From JAFGIT01 sp016929465 [NCBI: Candidatus Coatesbacteria bacterium] (GTDB lineage Bacteria > B130-G9): a stretch of 6,047 nucleotides of DNA. The position numbers were made by a program, and so were the translations under genes. Under the pieces are notes generated by a model. It saw nothing but the letters and a program-made list of their open reading frames with translations, made no database searches and had not been told where the DNA came from. The stretch is from contig JAFGIT010000195.1 in the NCBI GenBank assembly GCA_016929465.1, forward strand, positions 1 to 6,047, written 5' to 3'. Below are positions 1-4,568 of this stretch, piece by piece; the first letter of the stretch is position 1, and each line of letters opens with the position of its first letter.

Positions 1-112
1 CAAATCGGCGCCACTGCCTTATAGTAGCCCAATCAATCGCGTTCTATGCCACACAGAAATGCGAGAATTTTTTCTCTTGAATTCCCCTGAAATTTCCGGG
101 ACTCTGTTGGCG

Positions 113-120
113 AAGGGAGA
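113..120 (+). promoter_or_regulatory. Ribosome binding site deciding the integrase start
   Basis: AAGGGAGA lies 4 nt before the ATG at 125. The earlier in-frame ATG at 59 has no Shine-Dalgarno-like sequence and would add 22 residues (MREFFLLNSPEIS...) that do not resemble an integrase N-terminus. The sequence from 125 (MRGLYERNGIWWISY) begins like an Arm DNA-binding domain, so 125 is the preferred start. Confidence 0.6.
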
Positions 121-124
121 CGGG

Positions 125-1177
125 ATGCGAGGGCTATATGAGCGCAACGGGATATGGTGGATCAGCTATACCGACGGCAACGGTCGCCATCGCCGCGAGT
201 CAACCGGAACGCGGAGCAAAGCCGCTGCCGTTCGCGCCCTGGAAAAGCGGCGAACAGAGATATTCGAGGGCAAGTTTTTTGACAAGCAGCAAACCGACAG
301 AGATGTATTCTCCGACCATGTCGCCGGGTATCTCAAATGGTCGAAAGGCGCCAAGGCCCTGAGGACATACATCAGAGACACACAACTTGCCGCACATCTA
401 TTGAAAGCGTTCGGGGAGTTGCCCACAAGCAAGATCACGCCTGGAAGGATCGAGGCATACCGGCAGATGCGGCTCGAGAAAGTGTCGTCCACAACGGTCA
501 ACCGAGAGGTGGGCCTTATGCGCCATATTTTCAACAGGGCGATAGTCAGAGACGAGGTGAAGGTCAATCCGGTATCAAAGATCAAGAACTATGCCGAGTG
601 ATCCCGCCGTAGGTATCTGAACCGTGAAGAGCAGGCTAGGCTTCTTGAGGCAGCCGGACAAAGCAAACAACCATTGTTGAAGCCGTTGATCGCCTTCGCA
701 ATATTGACCGGCCTGCGATCCGGAGAAATCCAGGGGCTGACCTGGGCCGACGTGGACCTGGACCGTCACATCCTGACCGTTCGGCACAGTAAGACGGGGG
801 AGCGGGTGGTCCCGCTAAACGACGAGGCGGTAGAGGTGCTGACATCGTTGCCGCGCCGGCAAAGCAAGGTGTTTCCTCTGCGATGCTGGAAGACGGCCTT
901 TGAATATGCGCTGAAGCGGGCGGGGATCGAGGACTTCCGTTTTCACGATCTGAGGCGGACGTTCGCTACGGTGCTCGCTGCGAGTGGCGTGGACCCGGTG
1001 ACCATCCAGCGCATACTCGGGCACTCACAGTTCTCGACCAGTTTGATCTATCTCGTAACCAGTGGCGAGCAGATGAAGGCTGCCGTGCGTCGTATGCCAA
1101 GAGTGCTCGAACCGCCGCAAGATATAGAGGCCGATGGAGACGAGGCCACAAGGCGGAATTTGGCTTCTGCACAATAA
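125..1177 (+). pseudogene. Tyrosine recombinase/integrase interrupted by an in-frame TGA
   Basis: Site-specific DNA recombinase of the phage-integrase family, expected to integrate and excise a mobile element. The frame runs 350 codons, a normal length, but codon 159 (599-601) is TGA, and the same frame resumes immediately (SRRRYLNREEQARLLEAAG). Residues 1-50 are an Arm-type N-terminal domain (GIWWISYTDGNGRHRRESTG). Residues about 60-155 are the SAM-like core-binding domain (YLKWSKGAKALRTYIRDT, then STTVNREVGLMRHIFNRA). The catalytic domain follows the TGA: R198 (TGLRSGEI), K223 (HSKTGE), H274 and R277 (FHDLRRTFA), H300 (LGHS) and nucleophile Y309. All six signature residues are intact. The lesion is most simply a recent nonsense substitution (CGA or GGA to TGA). 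I see no good restart site; TTG at 674 lacks a Shine-Dalgarno sequence. A sequencing error cannot be excluded. The gene ends 35 nt before the tRNA-Leu-like locus, a typical integrase position. Confidence 0.85.
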
Positions 1178-1192
1178 CTGCACATTGCACAT
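1168..1192 (+). repeat. Iterated TGCACA repeats between integrase and tRNA
   Basis: TGCACA occurs at 1168, 1179 and 1186; the last two form a perfect tandem of TGCACAT (1179-1192). They overlap the integrase stop codon and lie 20-45 bp from the tRNA-like locus. Short direct repeats beside an attachment core are the usual form of integrase arm-type or excisionase sites. That assignment is an inference from position only. Confidence 0.4.
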
Positions 1193-1212
1193 CTAATATA
1201 TGCCGCAGCCTT

Positions 1213-1301
1213 GCCGTTTAGGCGAAGACGCGGGTGTGACTTGGCGGACTTAAAATCCGCTGAGCCATTGGCTCGTGCCGGTTCAAGTCCGGCCCTCGGC
1301 A
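1213..1301 (+). tRNA. tRNA-Leu(UAA)-like gene with irregular 5' part; possible att site
   Basis: Class II tRNA for leucine UUA codons. Canonical parts: anticodon stem 1244-1248/1256-1260 (GCGGA/TCCGC) with loop CTTAAAA and anticodon TAA at 1251-1253; long variable arm 1262-1266/1270-1274 (GAGCC/GGCTC); T arm 1277-1293 (GCCGG, TTCAAGT, CCGGC); 3' acceptor strand CCTCGGC at 1294-1300; discriminator A1301. No CCA is encoded. The 5' part is odd. GCCG (1213-1216) plus AGG (1220-1222) pairs perfectly with the 3' strand, but TTT (1217-1219) lies between them. Without the bulge, 1216-1222 pairs 6/7 with two G-U pairs. A 3-bp D stem (AAG/CTT, 1225-1227/1240-1242) with a 12-nt loop is possible, and position 8 is C instead of the near-invariant T. 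It may be a degenerate tRNA, or a 3' tRNA fragment left by integration beside the integrase. Decoding TAA as the anticodon is certain; function is not. Confidence 0.6.
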
Positions 1302-1345
1302 CTCTCTCAAGATACCTCCCTCAGCCGATTGATCAGAGATTCGTC

Positions 1346-1371
1346 CACGAATGCACACGAAGAATCACGAA
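1346..1371 (+). repeat. Three CACGAA units at an exact 10-bp period
   Basis: CACGAA starts at 1346, 1356 and 1366, with 4-nt spacers TGCA and GAAT. Similar CACGAA-rich strings occur as dispersed noncoding repeats in genomes of uncultivated bacteria (general recollection, not checked). The 10-bp phase could also reflect a protein array or replication slippage. Confidence 0.5.
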
Positions 1372-1410
1372 GGGCAATGTGAAGCATCGGGCTTTGACCC
1401 GAATCCACAG

Positions 1411-1436
1411 CAAATCCGCAATCCCAAATCCGCAAT
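1411..1436 (+). repeat. 12-bp direct repeat CAAATCCGCAAT, period 14
   Basis: CAAATCCGCAAT is present at 1411-1422 and again at 1425-1436, separated by CC. It is a perfect two-copy tandem in a noncoding spacer and looks like a short remnant of a larger simple-repeat tract. Confidence 0.6.
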
Positions 1437-1477
1437 AAACTCGGCGAGATGTGGCCGCAGGCAGAACCTGGCCCCCA

Positions 1478-1506
1478 TTGCACTGCCCCCTCCCTTCCTG
1501 TAAAAT
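1478..1506 (+). promoter_or_regulatory. Possible sigma70-type promoter for the DUF362-polyferredoxin unit
   Basis: TTGCAC (1478-1483) and TAAAAT (1501-1506) are separated by exactly 17 nt. The -10 matches the consensus at 5/6 positions, the -35 only at 3/6. Transcription would start near 1513, leaving a leader of about 55 nt before the ATG at 1569. No other strong pair was seen nearer the gene. Confidence 0.3.
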
Positions 1507-1568
1507 CCCTTCCAAATGAAACTGACATAGCCGGATAATTTGCTGATATATCGATCAAGGAGGACAAT

Positions 1569-2489
1569 ATGGACCGTCGCGATTTTATAAAGGGAACCAT
1601 TGGGGGCGGCATCTTGGCCGGCCTGGCTTGGAACTTCGGGGGATATGCGAGATTGCTTGCGGCACCGGCCAAGGCTCCTGCCGCATACGATCTCGTTGCC
1701 GTGAAGGGTGGCGAACCGGACGCCATGTTCGACAAGGCCATCGCTTCATTGGGCGGAATTGAGAAATTCGTGCCCAAGGGCAGTAAGGTCGTCGTCAAGC
1801 CCAACATCGGCTGGGATGTGTTACCCGAGCGTGCTGGCAATACACACCCACAACTCGTGAAGCGCATAATCGAGCACTGCCTGAAGGCCGGGGCGAAGAA
1901 GGTCTCGGTATTCGATCACACCTGCGACCAATGGAGGCGCACTTATACGAATAGCGGCATCCAGAAGGCCGTCAACGACGCCGGCGGCAGCATCGTCTCC
2001 GGCGACAGCGAGGGATACTACCAGAAGGTCTCCGTCCCCAAGGGGAAACGACTAACTGAAGCCAAGGTCCACGAGCTCCTACTGGAGGCTGATGTGTTCA
2101 TCAACGTGCCCATACTGAAGGACCACGGCTCGTCTAAGCTCACAATCTGCATGAAGAACCTGATGGGCGTGGTTTGGGACCGAGGGTATTGGCACCGCAA
2201 TGACCTCCACCAGTGCATCGCTGACTTTGCGTCCTATCGCAAACCGACGCTCAACGTCGTGGACGCCTACCGCGTGATGAAGCGCAATGGGCCACGCGGC
2301 GTTTCTGTCGATGATGTGCTCTTGATGAAATCGCAGATCGTCTCGACGGACTTTGTCGCTGCCGATGCAGCAGGGGCCAAGCTCTTGGGCATAGAGCCCG
2401 GCGACATTCGCCACATCAAGATTGCCACAGAGATGAAGCTCGGTCGAAGCGACCTGAATTCCCTGGCTATCAACCGGATCAAGTTGTGA
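1569..2489 (+). CDS. Tat-exported DUF362 domain protein
   Basis: A 306-aa member of the DUF362 family, whose biochemical role is not established; members are often found with or fused to ferredoxin domains. The N-terminus is a twin-arginine signal: R3-R4-D-F-I-K, then a weakly hydrophobic stretch (about 10-32) with alanine-rich cleavage options around 31-36. The protein is therefore expected to fold, possibly with a cofactor, before export to the periplasm. Family-like blocks are VVVKPNIGW (74-82), FINVPILKDHGSSKLT (177-192) with MKNLMGVVWD following (195-204), LNVVDAYRVMKRNGPRG (228-244) and STDFVAADAAGAKLLGI (259-275). Four cysteines are scattered (104, 119, 194, 216) and form no ferredoxin motif, so this chain probably lacks its own [4Fe-4S] cluster. 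The start is fixed by AGGAGG 5 nt upstream of ATG. The stop TGA is 3 nt from the next ATG, so the partner is almost certainly the polyferredoxin downstream. Confidence 0.88.
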   Translation: MDRRDFIKGTIGGGILAGLAWNFGGYARLLAAPAKAPAAYDLVAVKGGEPDAMFDKAIASLGGIEKFVPKGSKVVVKPNIGWDVLPERAGNTHPQLVKRIIEHCLKAGAKKVSVFDHTCDQWRRTYTNSGIQKAVNDAGGSIVSGDSEGYYQKVSVPKGKRLTEAKVHELLLEADVFINVPILKDHGSSKLTICMKNLMGVVWDRGYWHRNDLHQCIADFASYRKPTLNVVDAYRVMKRNGPRGVSVDDVLLMKSQIVSTDFVAADAAGAKLLGIEPGDIRHIKIATEMKLGRSDLNSLAINRIKL

Positions 2490-2492
2490 TAG

Positions 2493-4064
2493 ATGGGGCT
2501 TAAACGGCTCAGATCGCTCCGGATTGCCGTAGCGATTTTCTTCTTTGCCCTGATCGCGTTCCTGTTTCTGGACTATCGCGATCTCGGCTCGAGGCTGTTT
2601 GCGAGGGAGCTGCTTTATCTTCAGTTCGCCCCTTCGCTGCTGAGGTTTTTGCACGACGCGGCTCTTGGTGCGACCGGCTTTGTCGCGGTCCTGCTGCTCA
2701 CGCTTTTCGTCGGCCGGGTGTATTGCTCGACTATCTGTCCGCTGGGAACTCTCCAGGATGTGGTCGGCTTTCTGCGCCGGAAGTTTGGAAAGGGACGCGG
2801 CTATCAGTATTCACCTCCCCGAAATGCCATCCGCTATGTGATTCTCGCCCTGACGGCCGCCTTCCTGCTGGCTGGCAGCGGCCTTTTGTTAAACCTCCTC
2901 GATCCGTTCAGCACATTTGGCCGCATCTTCTCTAACCTGGTCCGCCCTGTTGTTCTCGGCGTGAATAACCTGGCCGCGATCGTGCTCGAGTGGATGGGAA
3001 TTCATGTTCTCTATCGGATTCCATGGCCGATGATCGCGCCGCTATCGGTCGGAGTCGCCATCGGAATGCTGGTCCTGGTCGTGCTGATGTCCGTGAAGAA
3101 TGGTCGCCTGTATTGCAATACCGTATGTCCAGTGGGCGCTTTATTGGGCCTGGTCGCAAGATTGTCGGTGCTTCGCATTGCGGTTGATCCTGATGCGTGC
3201 ACTCGTTGCGGGCGTTGTGAGAGGGTCTGCAAGGCTGGCTGTATTGATATTCGCAATGGCACCGTTGATTTTACGCGCTGCGTGGGCTGCTGCAATTGCT
3301 TTGCCGCATGTCGGGATGATGCGCTGCGATTCGAATGCAGCTGGCGCCCGAGTCCTCGACCTTCTCAGCCAGATGAAGACCGGCGGAGCTTCATTCGCAA
3401 CTCGATGATGTGGCTTATCGGCATCCCGGCCATCGCCGGGCAGCCCACAAAAATCATCCAGAGCAAGCCCACGACCATTCCGATTCCGGCGACACCCCCG
3501 ATCCCGCCGCCTGGTGCCATCAGTATCGCGCATTTCACTTCGAAGTGCACGGCATGCCACCTATGCGTAAGTATATGCCCATCAAATGTGCTAGTGCCTT
3601 CCCTGTTCGAATATGGCTTGTCGGGCATGATGCAGCCGAGAATGAACTACCACGCCGGCTACTGCAACTACGACTGTATGGCCTGCCTAAAGGTCTGCCC
3701 AAGCGGAGCGATTCTCCCGATGAGCGCGGAGAAGAAGAAGCTCACGCAGCTCGGCGTGGCGAAATTCATCAAAGAGAATTGCGTGGTCTATACCGACAAC
3801 ACCGACTGCGGCGCGTGTTCCGAGCACTGCCCCACCAAAGCGGTGAAGATGGTCCCGTATCCGAATCCCGCGAACAAGCCGCTCGTTATCCCAGAGGTGA
3901 CGGAAGACTACTGCGTCGGCTGCGGAGCCTGCGAATACGCCTGCCCCACCAGGCCATACAGAGCGATCTACGTCGAAGGCAACCCAATCCACGAGACGGC
4001 AGAGATGCCCGTGGAAGAGAAACTGGACCACAAGATCGATTACAGAGAGGATTTTCCATTCTAA
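2493..4064 (+). CDS. Membrane polyferredoxin, NapH-like module fused to a NapG-like module
   Basis: A 523-aa electron-transfer protein. Predicted transmembrane helices lie near 9-28, 54-74, 113-134 and 181-201. Cx3CP motifs C78/C82 and C208/C212 follow helices 2 and 4 on the predicted cytoplasmic side, as in NapH/CcoG-type proteins. Next comes a two-cluster ferredoxin (C236, C239, C242, C246; C263, C266, C269, C273). At 297-302 an internal twin-arginine motif (DRRSFIR) precedes a short weak hydrophobic segment (303-316) and a proline-rich linker (325-341). The C-terminal half has four more [4Fe-4S] motifs: 352/355/358/362, 391/395/398/402, 430 with 439/442/446, and 474/477/480/484. That is the cluster plan of periplasmic NapG. 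I infer a single-chain NapH-NapG-like quinol-to-periplasm wire. No nitrate reductase gene is visible, so no nap symbol is given. Only 3 nt separate it from the DUF362 stop, and its own Shine-Dalgarno is weak, suggesting translational coupling. Confidence 0.85.
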   Translation: MGLKRLRSLRIAVAIFFFALIAFLFLDYRDLGSRLFARELLYLQFAPSLLRFLHDAALGATGFVAVLLLTLFVGRVYCSTICPLGTLQDVVGFLRRKFGKGRGYQYSPPRNAIRYVILALTAAFLLAGSGLLLNLLDPFSTFGRIFSNLVRPVVLGVNNLAAIVLEWMGIHVLYRIPWPMIAPLSVGVAIGMLVLVVLMSVKNGRLYCNTVCPVGALLGLVARLSVLRIAVDPDACTRCGRCERVCKAGCIDIRNGTVDFTRCVGCCNCFAACRDDALRFECSWRPSPRPSQPDEDRRSFIRNSMMWLIGIPAIAGQPTKIIQSKPTTIPIPATPPIPPPGAISIAHFTSKCTACHLCVSICPSNVLVPSLFEYGLSGMMQPRMNYHAGYCNYDCMACLKVCPSGAILPMSAEKKKLTQLGVAKFIKENCVVYTDNTDCGACSEHCPTKAVKMVPYPNPANKPLVIPEVTEDYCVGCGACEYACPTRPYRAIYVEGNPIHETAEMPVEEKLDHKIDYREDFPF

Positions 4065-4125
4065 TCCGCGCCAGTTTCCGTGTCATCAAGCGGCCCCACC
4101 GTCAATATGCCTCTTTTCGGGAGTC

Positions 4126-4147
4126 TATGCCTCATCGATGAGGCATA
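4126..4147. repeat. Perfect 22-bp palindrome with additional half-sites
   Basis: The half-site TATGCCTCATC (4126-4136) is followed directly by its exact reverse complement (4137-4147). A third partial copy, TATGCCTC, lies at 4106-4113, exactly 20 bp before the first half-site. A fourth, GATGAGGCATA, lies at 4227-4237 in inverted orientation. A zero-spacer palindrome cannot form a good RNA hairpin loop, so a dimeric-protein operator or a repeat end is more likely than a terminator. Confidence 0.65.
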
Positions 4148-4274
4148 TGGCAGTCGTCGCTCTAAATCCCATTAGAAGGGCGATTCACATCATGGCTATG
4201 TCGAGAAAAGGCGGGGACTCATCATGGATGAGGCATAAAGGTCTCATTCTGAGCAGACAGGAGATGGGTCAAAG

Positions 4275-4299
4275 GGGTGGGTCAAAAATTGACCCACCC
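4275..4299. repeat. 11-bp-stem inverted repeat (palindrome A)
   Basis: GGGTGGGTCAA (4275-4285), loop AAA, TTGACCCACCC (4289-4299): a perfect 11-bp stem. An additional TGGGTCAAA lies just upstream at 4265-4273. The repeat resembles palindrome B at 4359-4380. It may be an enhancer-binding-protein site for the downstream sigma54-type promoter or a REP/MITE-like remnant. Confidence 0.7.
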
Positions 4300-4358
4300 T
4301 ACATATTCTCCCTGATAAAGGGCGATTAGGGGCATTTAGCAGCTTGTCTGCTGGCGCA

Positions 4359-4380
4359 GGTGGATCAATTTAGATCCACC
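4359..4380. repeat. 8-bp-stem inverted repeat (palindrome B)
   Basis: GGTGGATC (4359-4366), loop AATTTA, GATCCACC (4373-4380). Arms match palindrome A (GGTGGGTC/GACCCACC) except for one position changed on both arms (G-C to A-T), so symmetry is kept. The centres of A and B are about 82 bp apart. Confidence 0.65.
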
Positions 4381-4480
4381 CTCTCAAGAATGGAGCTCGG
4401 GGCGATTTAGAGCCGCAACAAGCGAGAAACGAGCCAAACAGAGGCCTTCACACGGCGCCTGAGAAGAAAGAGACCTACTT

Positions 4481-4496
4481 TGGCACGAATAGTGCT
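4481..4496 (+). promoter_or_regulatory. Sigma54-type (-24/-12) promoter
   Basis: TGGCACGAATAGTGCT fits the sigma54 consensus TGGCACG-N4-TTGCW with a single mismatch (GTGC for TTGC). The invariant GG (4482-4483) and GC (4494-4495) are separated by exactly 10 nt. Transcription would begin near 4507, about 58 nt before the beta-helix ATG. Sigma54 promoters need an upstream bEBP site; palindromes A and B lie at about -220 and -137, within the usual range. Confidence 0.5.
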
Positions 4497-4520
4497 TATA
4501 AACAAAAGGGGGATAGGTGT

Positions 4521-4568
4521 ATGATTCGATTGAAAGTCAATTCGAGAAGGGAGAGGCGAAACGCATGA
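4521..4568 (+). CDS. Possible 15-codon leader ORF overlapping the next start (ATGA)
   Basis: ATG at 4521 opens a frame encoding MIRLKVNSRRERRNA, which stops at TGA 4566-4568. That stop overlaps the start codon of the beta-helix gene as ATGA. AGGGGG (4506-4511) lies 9 nt before the ATG, although this falls at the predicted transcription start. The peptide is strongly basic (five Arg, one Lys). It could serve translational coupling, or be chance, since the beta-helix gene has its own AAGGGAGAGG Shine-Dalgarno (4547-4556) within this ORF. Confidence 0.2.
   Translation: MIRLKVNSRRERRNA

Larger units (their letters stand above)
1302..1568. other. Spacer between tRNA-like locus and DUF362 gene
   Basis: I see no gene here. 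It holds two short direct-repeat clusters (1346-1371 and 1411-1436), a possible sigma70-type promoter (1478-1506) and the strong Shine-Dalgarno sequence AGGAGG (1558-1563) of the next gene. No clear intrinsic terminator follows the tRNA-like locus. Confidence 0.6.
4065..4564. other. 500-bp gene-free region rich in palindromes
   Basis: No convincing coding frame was found. A 63-codon frame at 4138-4329 starts inside a palindrome, runs through the hairpin repeats and resembles nothing I know. The stretch holds a perfect 22-bp palindrome with extra half-sites (4106-4237), two related hairpins (4275-4299 and 4359-4380), three copies of GGGCGATT (4178, 4320, 4400) and, at its right end, a sigma54-type promoter and a possible leader ORF. 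No hairpin is followed by a T-run, so no intrinsic terminator is called for the upstream genes. Confidence 0.7.

Noticed and set aside
599-601. TGA recoded as glycine, tryptophan or selenocysteine
   Set aside because: The DUF362 gene ends at a TGA at the expected family length, no SECIS-like hairpin directly follows 601, and the linker position calls for no special residue. A nonsense change is simpler.
1048-1302. 84-aa minus-strand frame beginning MPRAGLEPARANGSADFKSA
   Set aside because: It is the antisense translation of the tRNA-Leu-like locus and the integrase 3' end; such frames are a known mis-annotation over tRNA-Leu genes.
1346-1436. CRISPR array
   Set aside because: The repeats are only 6-12 bp, with 2-4-nt spacers and two unrelated units, which does not fit CRISPR architecture.
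1522-1550. Promoter CTGACA/GATATA for the DUF362 gene
   Set aside because: The implied start would fall on the Shine-Dalgarno sequence, leaving almost no leader; the pair at 1478-1506 fits better.
1307-1867. 186-aa minus-strand frame
   Set aside because: It spans the noncoding spacer and the antisense of the DUF362 N-terminus, with no Shine-Dalgarno sequence and no recognisable domain.
3410-4141. 243-aa plus-strand frame inside the polyferredoxin
   Set aside because: It is a shifted-frame shadow of the C-terminal four-cluster domain, with Arg-rich composition; the real frame has eight conserved cysteine motifs.
4275-4299. Intrinsic terminator for the polyferredoxin unit
   Set aside because: The stem is strong but is followed by TACATATTC with no T-run, and it lies over 200 nt after the stop codon.
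4138-4329. 63-aa plus-strand frame in the gene-free region
   Set aside because: It starts inside the 22-bp palindrome, passes through palindrome A, has no Shine-Dalgarno sequence and no recognisable composition or motif.
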